Assembly (NCBI RefSeq): GCF_001456115.1
Contig: NZ_CP013264.1
Location: 3,986,501 to 4,050,500, forward strand
DNA from: Sphingobium baderi
Lineage (GTDB): Bacteria > Pseudomonadota > Alphaproteobacteria > Sphingomonadales > Sphingomonadaceae
Length of the DNA stretch: 64,000 nt
Direction: 5' to 3'
Shown piece by piece: positions 28,194 to 37,558 of this stretch. How positions within the stretch are numbered: position 1 is the first letter of the stretch; every line of letters begins with the position of its first letter. The notes under the pieces are model-generated. The model was not told the origin of the DNA. It was given only the letters and a program-made list of their open reading frames with translations, and searched no databases. A program made the translations under genes and the position numbers.

Positions 28194-29648
28194 ATGGACA
28201 GCATGCCAATTCTGATTACCGTCATTGCATTGCTCGCAGGACTGGGTGTCGGCTGGCTGTTGCGCGGCAAGGCGGCTGCGGGGTTGGGCGCGGAGCGGAC
28301 GGACCTCGCGGCGAAGCTGGAGGTGGCGAGCGAGCAGCGCAACCGGGCTATTGCCGAACTGGCCGCGATGCAGGAACGGGTGGCGGCTGCCGAACGGCTC
28401 GACGCAGAGCGGGTGGCGCAGGCGGCGGCTCTGGAACAGCGGCTGGATGCGACGCGCGAAGCGCGGGAGGCAGCGGCGCGGGAACTGGCGGCGCTGCAAT
28501 CCGACGCGCATGCGCGGGCAGAGGCGTTCGAAGCGCAGATCGCGGCGCTCAAAGAGGCCAAGGAACAGCTTTCCGCGCAATTCAGCGAAATTGGCGGCAA
28601 GCTGCTGCATCAGGCGCAAAGCCAGTTCCTCGAACGCGCCGACCAGCGGCTGACCCAGGCGCATGAAAAGAGCGAGGCGCAATTGAAGACCCTGCTCTCG
28701 CCGGTCGAAACAACCCTCAAACGCTATGAGGAAGGGCTGGCGCGGGTCGAAAAGGAGCGCGTGGGTAGCTATGCCGAACTGCGCGAGGCCGTGCAACAGG
28801 TGCAACTTGGACAGGGGCAGGTGCGCGAAGAAACGGCCAAGCTCGTGAATGCCTTGCGCGCTGCGCCCAAGACGCGGGGTCGCTGGGGCGAGCAGCAGTT
28901 CAAGAACCTGATCGAAACGGCGGGCCTTTCCCCCTTCGTCGACTTTCGCGAGGAAGTGTCGGTCACGGTCGAGGAAGGGCGGCTGCGGCCCGATTTCATC
29001 ATCCGCCTCCCCGGTGACCAGCAGCTTGTCGTGGACGTGAAATGTTCGCTGGAAGCCTATCTCAACGCAGTGGAGCAGGTCGATCCGGCGGCGCGCGAGC
29101 GCTATATGACCGACCATGCGCGCGCGGTGCGGACTCATGCCGACGCGCTGGGGCGCAAGGCCTATTGGGAGCAGTTCGACAAGGCGCCCGACTTCGTCAT
29201 CATGTATGTGCCGGGCGACAATTTCGTCACCGCCGCGCTGGAGGCGGACATGGACCTGTGGGAGCGCGCCGCCAAGAACCGAGTCATCATCTGCGGCCCC
29301 GCGACCTTCCTGCCGCTGGCTCGCACGCTGGCTGGCCATTGGCGACAGGCGCGGATGCAGGACCAGGCGCGGCAGGTCGGTCAACTCGGCAAGGAACTTT
29401 ACGAGCGGCTGGCGGTGGCGGCGACGCACCTCAAGCGGCTCGGTTCTGGCCTCAACGGCGCCGTCTCCAACTATAATAGCTTCATCGGCAGTTTCGAGAG
29501 CCGCGTCCTTTCCACCGGCCGGAAGTTCCGCGACCTCGACATCGAAACTGGGGGCAAGGAGATAGAGGCGATGGAACCGCTCGACGTGACAGCGCGCGAT
29601 TCACAGGCCGAAGAAAGTATTCGAATGTTTCCGTCAAAAAACCCTTAA
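28194..29648 (+). CDS. rmuC: DNA recombination protein RmuC family
   Basis: 484 residues. An N-terminal membrane anchor (ILITVIALLAGLGVGWLL) is followed by a long coiled coil at about 35-190 and the RmuC nuclease-like domain. Key blocks are RGRWGEQQFKNLIETAGL and RPDFIIRLPGDQQ followed by LVVDVKCSLEAY, which fits a PD-(D/E)xK core, then VIMYVPGDNFVTAAL and GPATFLPLARTLAG. In E. coli RmuC limits inversion at short inverted repeats; the exact biochemical role is unclear. It stands alone, with an AT-rich gap after it. Confidence 0.88.
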   Translation: MDSMPILITVIALLAGLGVGWLLRGKAAAGLGAERTDLAAKLEVASEQRNRAIAELAAMQERVAAAERLDAERVAQAAALEQRLDATREAREAAARELAALQSDAHARAEAFEAQIAALKEAKEQLSAQFSEIGGKLLHQAQSQFLERADQRLTQAHEKSEAQLKTLLSPVETTLKRYEEGLARVEKERVGSYAELREAVQQVQLGQGQVREETAKLVNALRAAPKTRGRWGEQQFKNLIETAGLSPFVDFREEVSVTVEEGRLRPDFIIRLPGDQQLVVDVKCSLEAYLNAVEQVDPAARERYMTDHARAVRTHADALGRKAYWEQFDKAPDFVIMYVPGDNFVTAALEADMDLWERAAKNRVIICGPATFLPLARTLAGHWRQARMQDQARQVGQLGKELYERLAVAATHLKRLGSGLNGAVSNYNSFIGSFESRVLSTGRKFRDLDIETGGKEIEAMEPLDVTARDSQAEESIRMFPSKNP

Positions 29649-30259
29649 ATGCACATAAAAATATAGAATGGCTTTAAATAAAACCAGGGTGGCCTGAGCA
29701 AATCCACCCCTACACCCGCAAGATAAATTACACCTAAAAGTCTAAATTAAGCAGCCCGTACTAAAGACAAGCATGCTCGTTCATAACCGAATCTTGCTTC
29801 TTCAAAACTATCATAGGATTCAACTGAAATCTCGAGAAAAACTCTCGATTTATCCAGAAGACACCAATGCCATTTTTTATCAGCATTTAAATGAAAAACG
29901 GTTGGGAACTTCAGCATGACGGGTCTCCCTAAATGAGATAACCGTTCCGTTGTGCCGTTCATAGTAAATGCCTCTTGTGTGGTTTGAAATGTTCTGACTG
30001 TTGGAACTATTGTTCTTCAACAGCCGCCTGCGCTTCAGGGACCAAAAATTTGGCAAATCGTGACAGCTTTGACGGGCCAACTCTAAATTAAATGCTTCAT
30101 CCGCTCATACATGCCCCCTTTCAGCTCACCATCGACTTGCAGGCTAGGAATTATATTCAGCGATTCGCATCACCATTGCAAGCCGGTTGTTCATTGTCTG
30201 TTCCAACCCTGAAAATTCGAGCCTAATGCACCTCATTGCCCCCGCGCCCCGCAACTGGC
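29649..30259. other. AT-rich intergenic region between rmuC and nadD
   Basis: About 600 bases with clearly lower GC than either neighbour. It holds one small probable minus-strand gene (29747-29917). Nothing else could be supported: no tRNA, repeat or terminator was recognised. A minus-strand frame at 29880-30080 seems to be an accidental ORF. Confidence 0.4.
29747..29917 (-). CDS. Small hypothetical protein, AT-rich
   Basis: 56 residues from MLKFPTVFHLNADKKWHW, with GGGAGA six bases before this ATG; an earlier ATG at 29962 has no such site. The sequence DKKWHWCLLDKSRVFLEIS then ESYDSFEEARFGYERAC resembles YegP/DUF1508-type modules, which show a beta-strand pair with W-x-W and a later Ser/Tyr-rich helix, but the match is loose. 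Low GC suggests recent acquisition. Its role is unknown. Confidence 0.5.
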   Translation of the reverse strand: MLKFPTVFHLNADKKWHWCLLDKSRVFLEISVESYDSFEEARFGYERACLSLVRAA

Positions 30260-30271
30260 ATGGCGCTGAGC

Positions 30272-30901
30272 ATGGCACGCATCGGCCTTCTTGGCGGCTC
30301 CTTCAATCCGGCGCATGGGGGGCACCGCGCCATATCCCTGTTCGCGGCGCAGGCGCTGGGGCTGGATGAAATATGGTGGCTGGTGTCGCCAGGCAATCCG
30401 CTGAAACCGCGAGCGGGGATGGCGCCCCTGCCCGCCCGCCTCGCGCGGGCGCGAGCGATGGCGCGGCGGGCGCCGATTCGGGCCACCGCGGTCGAGCGCG
30501 AACTTCATACCCGCTATACCGTCGATACGCTGCGCGCGATCCGGCAGCGTTATCCGCGCCATCGCTTCATCTGGCTGATGGGCGGGGACAATCTGGCGCA
30601 GTTCGCCCAATGGAAGGACTGGCGCGGCATTGCGCGGCAAATGCCCATTGCCGTGATCGCGCGTCCGGGCTATGATGAAGCCGCTTATGGCTCTAAGGCC
30701 ATGGCTTGGCTGCGGCGTTTCGTCCGGCCCGTGCGCCAGAGTGCAGACTGGACGGATTGGAGACCGCCGGCGCTTGTGCTGTTGCGCTTTCGCCCTGATC
30801 CAAGATCGGCGACCCTGCTTAGGCAGGCGGACCCTCTCTGGCATCGCGAATATGAACACACGCGTGTGCGCGACCCGCTCACGCGCCGGATGATTGTCTG
30901 A
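30272..30901 (+). CDS. nadD: Nicotinate-nucleotide adenylyltransferase
   Basis: Forms deamido-NAD from NaMN and ATP. 209 residues from MARIGLLGGSFNPAHGGH, which puts the nucleotide-binding GGSFNP and the GxH-type HGGH at the usual positions; an ATG at 30260 is an alternative. Further blocks: LDEIWWLVSPGNPLKP, ERELHTRYTVDTL, FIWLMGGDNLAQFAQW. The adenylyl-binding ISSTxxR near the C-terminus is changed to YEHTRVRDPL. It is followed by rsfS and rlmH, the usual neighbours. Confidence 0.88.
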   Translation: MARIGLLGGSFNPAHGGHRAISLFAAQALGLDEIWWLVSPGNPLKPRAGMAPLPARLARARAMARRAPIRATAVERELHTRYTVDTLRAIRQRYPRHRFIWLMGGDNLAQFAQWKDWRGIARQMPIAVIARPGYDEAAYGSKAMAWLRRFVRPVRQSADWTDWRPPALVLLRFRPDPRSATLLRQADPLWHREYEHTRVRDPLTRRMIV

Positions 30902-30913
30902 AAAGGAGCTTGT

Positions 30914-31303
30914 TTGTCCAGACCCCAGCCCGCCAACGACACGGTGCATGATGCCGATAGCGTTGCCGCCCTGCACGACCTTGTCCTCAAGTCGCTTGAC
31001 GACGACCAGGCGCAGGAAACCATCTCCATCCCTCTTCAGGGCAAGAGCAGCATTGCCGACCATATGGTGATCGCGAGCGGGCGTTCGTCCCGTCAGGTCG
31101 CGTCGATGGCGCAGAAGCTCGCCGAGCGGATCAAGCAGGCCACGGGCCGCTCCGCGCGGATCGAGGGGCTGCCGGTCGCCGACTGGGTGCTGATCGACGC
31201 GGGCGACGTGATCGTCCACCTGTTCCGGCCGGAAGTACGCAGCTTCTACAATCTGGAACGGATGTGGGGCTTCGTCGACGCGCCGACCGCCGGGACGGCG
31301 TAA
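30914..31303 (+). CDS. rsfS: Ribosome silencing factor RsfS
   Basis: 129-residue Iojap/RsfS protein that binds L14 of the large subunit and blocks subunit joining in starvation. TTG at 30914 with AAAGGAG upstream is the best start. Family sequences are DDQAQETISIPL, IADHMVIASGRSSRQVAS, and GLPVADWVLIDAGDVIVHLF then RSFYNLERMW. It is 12 bases after nadD and 38 before rlmH, so one operon is likely. Confidence 0.93.
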   Translation: MSRPQPANDTVHDADSVAALHDLVLKSLDDDQAQETISIPLQGKSSIADHMVIASGRSSRQVASMAQKLAERIKQATGRSARIEGLPVADWVLIDAGDVIVHLFRPEVRSFYNLERMWGFVDAPTAGTA

Positions 31304-31341
31304 GGTTCGACAAGCGCGGCGCGAGCGTTTAGGGAGCGGCC

Positions 31342-31764
31342 ATGCTGCTCCACATCATCGCGCGCGGAAAGATCGGGCGCTCGGCCGAAGGGGAACTGGT
31401 CGAGCGCTATATGAAACGGCTGACCATGCCGCATAAAATCACCGAAATGCCTGATCGGGGCGGCAAGCTGCCCTCCGCCCCGCCCGGCGCCGTCACGGTG
31501 ATGCTGGACGAAAAGGGCAGGCAGCTTTCCTCCATGGATTTTGCGAGGCGCATCGAGGGATGGCGCGACGCGGGGACGCGGGAGTGCCGCTTCCTGATCG
31601 GCGCGGCTGACGGCTTCGACGATGCGGAGCGGGCGGGCGCCGACCTGCTGATCGCCTTTGGCGCGATGACATGGCCGCACATGATGGCGCGGGCGATGCT
31701 GGCCGAACAGCTCTGGCGGGCGTGCAGCATATTGGCGGGCCACCCCTATCATCGCGAGGGATGA
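31342..31764 (+). CDS. rlmH: 23S rRNA pseudouridine-1915 N3-methyltransferase
   Basis: SPOUT methyltransferase modifying the 23S rRNA helix 69 pseudouridine. 140 residues, near the usual 155. Visible motifs are VMLDEKGRQLSSMDFARRI, FLIGAADGFDD with the SAM-binding GxxxG-like part of the trefoil knot, and the C-terminal AMTWPHMMARAMLAEQLWRA ending in GHPYHRE, which is the family hallmark. Confidence 0.93.
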   Translation: MLLHIIARGKIGRSAEGELVERYMKRLTMPHKITEMPDRGGKLPSAPPGAVTVMLDEKGRQLSSMDFARRIEGWRDAGTRECRFLIGAADGFDDAERAGADLLIAFGAMTWPHMMARAMLAEQLWRACSILAGHPYHREG

Positions 31765-31812
31765 GCGCGTGCGGCTCGACAGCGGGCAGGCTTTCCGCCT
31801 AACCTTGGCGTC

Positions 31813-33069
31813 ATGACGGGCGGGGGCTCAACCAGATATGCAAAATGGATGGCCGCGGCGGCGCTGATGAGCGGCGCGGCGTTGGCGGCCACGCGCCTGC
31901 CGGCGGCGGACGACGGCGCGATCATCCTCCCCGGCACGGCCGGCACGACGCTGGAGCAGGAACAGGCCGCGCTCAAGGCGGCGCGGCGGCAGTCGGACGA
32001 GGCCCGCAGCCGCTCGCAGCGGATGGAACAACAAGCGACCATGGCCCGCGACGAGGCGGACCAGGCCCGTCGCCGCGCCGCCGCCATGGCCGCGCGGATA
32101 CAGGAATCGGAGGCGGATATTCAGGCGGCGCAGGCGCGCATCGCCATCATCGCCCGGCTGCAACGAGCGCAGGCGGCACGGCTGGCGGTGCGGCAGGAGC
32201 CGGTGGTGAAATTGACCGCCGCCCTCCAGATGATAGCCCGGCGGCCGCTGGCGCTGACGCTGGTGCAGCCCGGATCGATCACTGACGCGGTCCATATGCG
32301 CGCTGTGCTGGACAATGTGCTGCCCGCGATCCGCGAACGAACGGCGGGGCTGCGCGCCGAACTGGACCGCAGCCGGGCGCTGCGTGCAACGGCGCAGCAG
32401 GCGGCGGACGCGCTGGCGCGGGGCCGGACGGAACTGAAACAGCGTCAGGCGACGCTGGAACAGCTGGAGGCGCAGAAAAGGCTGGCGGCGCGGGATTATC
32501 GTTCCAACGCCGGGCTGGAAAGCGAACGGGCGCTAGCGCTGGGCGAAAGGGCGCGCGACATTGTCGACCTGATGGACAAGCTGGAGGAAGCGGGCGACCT
32601 GCGCGATCGGCTGGCACGGCTGTCAGGGCCAATTATGCGCCCTGCCCGCCCCGATCAGACGCAGGCTCCAGCGCCACAGCAAGCCAGGGCGAATAGCAGC
32701 CCACCCCCTTACCGCCTCCCCGTGATCGGCCAGCTCGTGACCGGCATGGGTGAAGTCAGCGACAGCGGCGTCCGCTCGCGTGGCCTCACCATCGCCGCGC
32801 AGCCCGGGGCGCAGGCCGTGGCGCCCACGGCGGGTCGCGTCGCCTTTGCCGGGCCATATCGCGGCTATGGCCAGATCCTCATCATCGACCATGGGCAGGG
32901 ATGGACCACGCTGATCACCGGCCTGCACCGCGTGACGGCCCCGGTGGGCGAAGCCGTGCGGCAGGGCGATCCGGTGGGTGTGGCGGGCGCAGGACGACCC
33001 ATGATCACGATCGAACTGCGCCGCAACGGCCGACCGGTGGACATCGTGCCGCTGGCGGGATTGGGTTAG
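31813..33069 (+). CDS. EnvC-like murein hydrolase activator, M23 fold
   Basis: Periplasmic protein of 418 residues with a signal segment (AAAALMSGAALAAT). A long coiled coil spans about 45-265 and a C-terminal LytM-like domain lies at about 300-418. The LytM zinc motifs are damaged: HxxxD is replaced by SRGLTIAAQPG and the HxH position reads LITGLHRV. So it is expected to activate amidases rather than cut murein, as EnvC does. It is 48 bases after rlmH, probably in the same transcript. Confidence 0.83.
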   Translation: MTGGGSTRYAKWMAAAALMSGAALAATRLPAADDGAIILPGTAGTTLEQEQAALKAARRQSDEARSRSQRMEQQATMARDEADQARRRAAAMAARIQESEADIQAAQARIAIIARLQRAQAARLAVRQEPVVKLTAALQMIARRPLALTLVQPGSITDAVHMRAVLDNVLPAIRERTAGLRAELDRSRALRATAQQAADALARGRTELKQRQATLEQLEAQKRLAARDYRSNAGLESERALALGERARDIVDLMDKLEEAGDLRDRLARLSGPIMRPARPDQTQAPAPQQARANSSPPPYRLPVIGQLVTGMGEVSDSGVRSRGLTIAAQPGAQAVAPTAGRVAFAGPYRGYGQILIIDHGQGWTTLITGLHRVTAPVGEAVRQGDPVGVAGAGRPMITIELRRNGRPVDIVPLAGLG

Positions 33070-33088
33070 GCGCGCAGGACCGACCGGC

Positions 33089-34132
33089 TCAGGCCACGGC
33101 TGGTTCCAGCAGGCGGATGCTGCCCAAATTCGCGTCGATTTCCGCGCGCACGCCGACCGGCAGGCTGAACTGGCTGGCGACATGGCCGAATTGCGCGCCT
33201 TGAAAGGCAGGAATATCCAACGGCTCAAAATGCTGCTGCAACACTTCCGACAGGGTAAAGCCGCCATAGGAGGGGCCATCGGCGGCGCAGCCGGTGCACT
33301 GGCCGAAAACCACGCCCGCCAGCTTCCCCAGCACCCCGCCCAGCGCCAATTGGGTGAGCATCCGGTCGATGCGATAGGGCGCTTCGTTGGTGTCTTCGAG
33401 GAAAAGGATCGCACCGGTGAAATCGGGCAGCCAGGGCGTTCCCATCAGCGCCGCCAGCACGGTGAGGTTGCCACCCAGTAACCGCCCGCTGGCCTTGCCG
33501 GAGCGGAAGGTCCGGATGCGGCCGATGCGCTGGACCAGGCGATCCTCCCTGCCCACCGGATTGACCAGCGTGGGCGTCGCGCCATCAAAGGCGATGGCGC
33601 GGAAGGCGTCCCAGGAAAAGGCCGGCCAGCTGGCCGAGGCATTGGGGCCGTGGATGGTGGTAAAGCCAGCCCGCGCGGCGAAGGCGAGATGCAGCGCCGT
33701 GATGTCGCTGAACCCGATCAGCAGCTTGGGATGGGCGCGGATCATGCTGAAATCGAGGAAGGGCAGGATGCGCGCGCAGCCCCAGCCGCCGCGCACGGCG
33801 AAGATGGCGCGCACTTCCGGATCGGCATAGAATGCGTTCACATCCGCGGCCCGGTCCGCATCCCTGCCCGCCAGATAGCCATGGCGTTCGGCCAGATGGG
33901 GCGCAGCTTTGGGCTTGAGGCCCATGGCGGTGATCGCTTCCTTGACCAGGTCGAGATCGAAGGCGTCGTCGGTAAAGCCCGCCGGTTCGATCAGCCCCAC
34001 CGTATCGCCGGGGCGCAGGCGCGGCGGTTTCACAAGGGATGCCGCAGGGGCATGGGAAGCGGCCGGCGCCCTGGCCGCGATGAGCGCGCCGCCCATGGCG
34101 GCCATCAAAGCGCGGCGGTCAAAAGCGATCAT
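33089..34132 (-). CDS. ldcA: LD-carboxypeptidase, LdcA family (S66)
   Basis: Recycles murein by cutting the L,D bond of tetrapeptides. 347 residues from MIAFDRRALMAAMGG, with an N-terminal Tat- or Sec-like signal (FDRRALMAAMGGALIAARA), which is unusual for a classic cytoplasmic enzyme. Family blocks are LRPGDTVGLIEPAG, FAVRGGWGCARILPFLDF, LIGFSDITALHLA with the likely nucleophile Ser, TIHGPNAS and GAILFLEDTNEAPYRID. It begins on the last base of the cupin gene's stop, so the pair is coupled. Confidence 0.83.
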   Translation of the reverse strand: MIAFDRRALMAAMGGALIAARAPAASHAPAASLVKPPRLRPGDTVGLIEPAGFTDDAFDLDLVKEAITAMGLKPKAAPHLAERHGYLAGRDADRAADVNAFYADPEVRAIFAVRGGWGCARILPFLDFSMIRAHPKLLIGFSDITALHLAFAARAGFTTIHGPNASASWPAFSWDAFRAIAFDGATPTLVNPVGREDRLVQRIGRIRTFRSGKASGRLLGGNLTVLAALMGTPWLPDFTGAILFLEDTNEAPYRIDRMLTQLALGGVLGKLAGVVFGQCTGCAADGPSYGGFTLSEVLQQHFEPLDIPAFQGAQFGHVASQFSLPVGVRAEIDANLGSIRLLEPAVA

Positions 34133-34575
34133 CAATAGCGGCTTCCGTCCTTGTGGTGATAGCAGCCTGCCGACCAATGCAGGTCGATGTCGGGATAGTG
34201 GGCGTCGCCTAGGGGAACGCGGCCAAAAGCCAGAAATTCACAGTCCGCCTCGCTCTCGTTCAGCAGCTGATGCCCATTGGGCTCGCCCTTGGGAAAGGCC
34301 GCCATGTCGCCAGCCCGCATCAGCGTCCGGCAACCTTCCTCCATCAACACCGCCTGTCCTGCCAGCATCACGATAAATTCATCCTCATCTTCATGCCAGT
34401 GTCGGTGGGAAGAAGCTGCCCCCGGCTTCAGTGTCACATGACTGACGCCAAAATCGGCGAGGCCCAGAGCAGGCCCCAAGCGGCGGACCCATCGGCCGCG
34501 GACCGCCGCTGCATGAGGCGCAGGGTAGCCCGTCGCATTGGTCTGCGCGATAGCAGTGAGATTGAACCGGGGCAT
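34132..34575 (-). CDS. Cupin-domain protein
   Basis: 147 residues forming a single small beta-barrel. The metal-binding cupin motif 1 is SHRHWHEDEDEFIVMLAG (His-x-His with a Glu), and motif 2 is PNGHQLLNES with the final His. The C-terminal tail DAHYPDIDLHWSAGCYHHKDGS resembles a group of alphaproteobacterial cupins with a conserved metal-type tail. Function is unknown; sugar or small-molecule binding is possible. It overlaps the start of ldcA. Confidence 0.75.
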   Translation of the reverse strand: MPRFNLTAIAQTNATGYPAPHAAAVRGRWVRRLGPALGLADFGVSHVTLKPGAASSHRHWHEDEDEFIVMLAGQAVLMEEGCRTLMRAGDMAAFPKGEPNGHQLLNESEADCEFLAFGRVPLGDAHYPDIDLHWSAGCYHHKDGSRY

Positions 34576-34628
34576 GGCCTGTCCTCCTCTTGCTGGTCAA
34601 GCGGCAAGGCTTTCGCTAACGCAGCGGC

Positions 34629-35771
34629 ATGAGCATGACCAGCACCAATGCCGACGCGGTGGCCTTGACCGAGCGTCTGATCGCCTGCCAATCCGTAACC
34701 CCCGCGACCGGCGATGTGTTCGCGGCACTGGAAGAGATGCTGCGGCCGCTGGGGTTCACCATCGACCGCTTCACCGTGGGCGAAGCGCCCGACGGACCGG
34801 TCGAAAACCTGCTGGCATGGCGGACCACCGGGCCGGGACCGCACTTCGCCTTTGCCGGCCATCTGGACGTGGTGCCGCCGGGCCCTGGCTGGACCAGCGA
34901 CCCCTTCACGCCGCAGGTGCGGGGCGAGTTGCTCTATGGACGGGGCGCGGTGGACATGAAGGGCGCGATCGCGGCCTTCGTCGCGGCGCTGCACGGCCTG
35001 CCCGACGATCTGCCCGGTACGATCAGCCTCATCATCACGGGGGATGAGGAAGGCCCGGCGGTTTACGGCACGCTGGCGCTGATGGAGCGGATGGCCGCGC
35101 GGGAATTGCGGCCTGACATGTGCCTCGTGGGCGAGCCGACCTCCACCGCCCGGCTGGGCGACGTAGTGAAGATCGGGCGGCGCGGATCGGTCAATATGTG
35201 GATTCGCGTGGCGGGCACGCAGGGGCATGTCGCCTATCCCCATCTCGCCGACAATCCGATCCCGAAGCTGGTCCGCATCCTGTCCGCCATAGAGGCGGAG
35301 GTGCTGGACGAAGGGACCGACTGGTTCCAGCCCAGCAATATCGAGATCACCGATCTGGAAGTCGGCAATGCCGCGCATAATGTGATCCCCGGCGCGGCAA
35401 CAGCTCGCATCTCCATCCGCTTCAACGACCGGCACAGCGGCGCGTCCCTGATCGATCGGATCAGGACACTCGCCGCGGCCGATGGCGGCACGGTGGAAGC
35501 GAAGATCAGCGGCGAGCCCTTCCTGACGCAGCCGGGGGCATTGTCGGAGCTGGTGACGGATGCCATCCGCGAAGTGACCGGGCTGGATGCGGAGCTTTCG
35601 ACGACCGGGGGCACCTCCGATGCGCGCTTTCTTTCGCGTCTGTGCCCGGTGGTGGAATTCGGCCTCAATAACGCCACGATGCACAAGCTGGACGAGGCCG
35701 TCAGCGTGACGGATCTTCAGGATCTCGCGACCATCTATGGATTGATCGTCCGCCGGGCGCTGGCGGGGTAA
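34629..35771 (+). CDS. dapE: Succinyl-diaminopimelate desuccinylase
   Basis: Lysine and meso-DAP pathway. 380-residue M20 zinc peptidase with the DapE pattern. Blocks are RLIACQSVTPATGDVF, FAGHLDVVPPGPGW (metal His and Asp), ELLYGRGAVDMKGAIAAFVA (bridging Asp) and ITGDEEGPAV (catalytic Glu pair). GRRGSVNMWIRVAGTQGHVA and STTGGTSDARFLSRLCPVVE then FGLNNATMHKLDEAV complete the family. The dimerisation domain lies in the middle. It stands divergent from the cupin/ldcA pair. Confidence 0.9.
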   Translation: MSMTSTNADAVALTERLIACQSVTPATGDVFAALEEMLRPLGFTIDRFTVGEAPDGPVENLLAWRTTGPGPHFAFAGHLDVVPPGPGWTSDPFTPQVRGELLYGRGAVDMKGAIAAFVAALHGLPDDLPGTISLIITGDEEGPAVYGTLALMERMAARELRPDMCLVGEPTSTARLGDVVKIGRRGSVNMWIRVAGTQGHVAYPHLADNPIPKLVRILSAIEAEVLDEGTDWFQPSNIEITDLEVGNAAHNVIPGAATARISIRFNDRHSGASLIDRIRTLAAADGGTVEAKISGEPFLTQPGALSELVTDAIREVTGLDAELSTTGGTSDARFLSRLCPVVEFGLNNATMHKLDEAVSVTDLQDLATIYGLIVRRALAG

Positions 35772-35781
35772 CGGAGCGCAG

Positions 35782-37461
35782 TCAACCTATGTCGCGCTGG
35801 TCCAGCGAAGGCTGCGGCGCGTAACGGCCGATATAGGCCAGCTCCCGCATTGGCGGGTCGAAATGATAGCCCTGGAACAGAGTGCAGCCGATAACGCGCA
35901 GCATGTCCATCTGCGCCTGATTTTCGACCCCCTCGACCACCACTTCAAGGCCAAGTCCCTGGAGCAGACCGACAATGGCGGTGCATATCGTCCGCGCCTC
36001 CGCCGATATGGCGATGTCGCGCACCAGGCTGCGGTCGATCTTGATCCGGTCTACCGGCAAGTCCTTGAGCCGCGACAGGTTGGAATAGCCGGTGCCGAAA
36101 CCGTCGATCGCCACGCGCACGCCCTCGCGGCGCAGCGCGCCTAGCTGGTCGAGCAGGCGCGCTTCCATATCCATCGCCAACGATTCACTGATCTCCAGTT
36201 CCAGCATGACGGGCGGCGTGGCATGTGTCGCCATGGCATGCCGCAGGCGCAGGAAGAAATCGGCCTGCTCCAGTTCGCGGCTGGAGATGTTGATCGCGAT
36301 GCGGTGCGCGATGCCCGCCCGCGCCCAGCGCGCTGCGGTTTCGCAGACCCGGTCCATCACCCAGTCGCCCAGCGCGACGATAACCCCGCTTTCCTCCGCG
36401 ATCGGCACAAATAGTCCGGGCATGACGAGATCGCGCTCGGGATGGGCCCAGCGGACCAGTGCCTCGGCCGCGACCGCCCGGCCGCTCAGGCTTTCGATCT
36501 GCGGCTGAAATTCCAGCAGGAACTCCTCCCGCTCCAACGCGCGGAGCAGGTCGCGCTCCAGTTCGGCCCGGTCCGCCGCCTTCAGCGCCAGTTCGGCGGT
36601 GAACATCTCGGTCCGCCCGCGCCCTTCATCCTTTGCATGATACATGGCGATGTCGGCCGCGCGCAGCAGGCCCGGCAGGGTATCGGCATGATCGGGGCAG
36701 CAGGCGATGCCGATGGAAGCGCCCAGATCGACATGCTGGCTGCCAAGGTCGAACCGCTCGCCCAGCGCGAACTGAACCGAGCGCGCGACCTTGGCCGCCG
36801 CGTCGCGGCCGGGGAGGCTGGGGAAGAACAGGGTGAATTCATCGCCCGCCAGACGACCGATCACCGCATCGCCGACGCCCGCGCCGACCTGCGCCATCAC
36901 CACTTCGCGCAGCCGCCCCGCGACGCGCGCCAGCAACTGGTCGCCCGCGGCATGGCCCAGCGTGTCATTCACATTCTTGAAGCCATCGAGATCAATGAAG
37001 AACAGCGCGGCGGTGCCCGCGTCCCGCCGCTCGATCAGCAGGCGCTCCACCTGCCGGCAAAAGCTGGTGCGATTGGCAAGGCCCGTCACCTGATCGAACA
37101 GCGCCAGCGCCTGCACATGGTCGAGATTGGTGCGGACCTGGCTGAACAGACTTTCCATCGCCACCGAAAGGTCGGGCAGTTCCTTGGTCGCTTCAGGCGG
37201 CACGGGCGATTGCAGATCGCCATGCGCGGCGGCGAGCAAGCGGTCGGTCGCGCGGTCGAGCGCGGCGGCTATGGTCGCGACGGTGCGACGCGCTGAAGCC
37301 CAGCTCAACGTGCCGCACAATATGGCGATGATGAGCGAACGACCGATGTCGGCGATCTGCCGATCCTGCCCCGGTCCCAGCAGCAACGAAAGAATGAAAA
37401 CCACCGCGCCCGCGGCACAAGCAAAGGCGGTGGCGCGACTCGTCATTGTAACGCCCTGCAT
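35782..37461 (-). CDS. GGDEF-EAL cyclic-di-GMP protein with altered active sites
   Basis: 559 residues. Two short N-terminal membrane segments (residues about 10-55) are followed by a GGDEF domain at about 120-280 and an EAL domain at about 295-545. The diguanylate cyclase site reads RLAGDEFTLFF, so the first Gly is Ala; AGDEF proteins can be active. The EAL site has EALVRW, NISSRELEQ and LELEISESL, but the DDFGTGYSSL motif is IDGFGTGYSNL, with the second metal-binding Asp replaced by Gly. The Lys in RIKIDRS and the QGYHF end are kept. Signal and role are not known. Confidence 0.85.
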   Translation of the reverse strand: MQGVTMTSRATAFACAAGAVVFILSLLLGPGQDRQIADIGRSLIIAILCGTLSWASARRTVATIAAALDRATDRLLAAAHGDLQSPVPPEATKELPDLSVAMESLFSQVRTNLDHVQALALFDQVTGLANRTSFCRQVERLLIERRDAGTAALFFIDLDGFKNVNDTLGHAAGDQLLARVAGRLREVVMAQVGAGVGDAVIGRLAGDEFTLFFPSLPGRDAAAKVARSVQFALGERFDLGSQHVDLGASIGIACCPDHADTLPGLLRAADIAMYHAKDEGRGRTEMFTAELALKAADRAELERDLLRALEREEFLLEFQPQIESLSGRAVAAEALVRWAHPERDLVMPGLFVPIAEESGVIVALGDWVMDRVCETAARWARAGIAHRIAINISSRELEQADFFLRLRHAMATHATPPVMLELEISESLAMDMEARLLDQLGALRREGVRVAIDGFGTGYSNLSRLKDLPVDRIKIDRSLVRDIAISAEARTICTAIVGLLQGLGLEVVVEGVENQAQMDMLRVIGCTLFQGYHFDPPMRELAYIGRYAPQPSLDQRDIG

Positions 37462-37558
37462 ATGCCTCCTTATCTTGCTGTGCCGGAATGACCGGATGGA
37501 TCATCAGGATATGAAGGACAGTGGTTAAGAAATGGTCTGCGCCAACGCAGAAAAAGCG

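Noticed and set aside
28056..29429. Minus-strand ORF of 457 residues
   Set aside because: Antisense shadow of rmuC, with His/Arg/Leu-rich composition and no motif.
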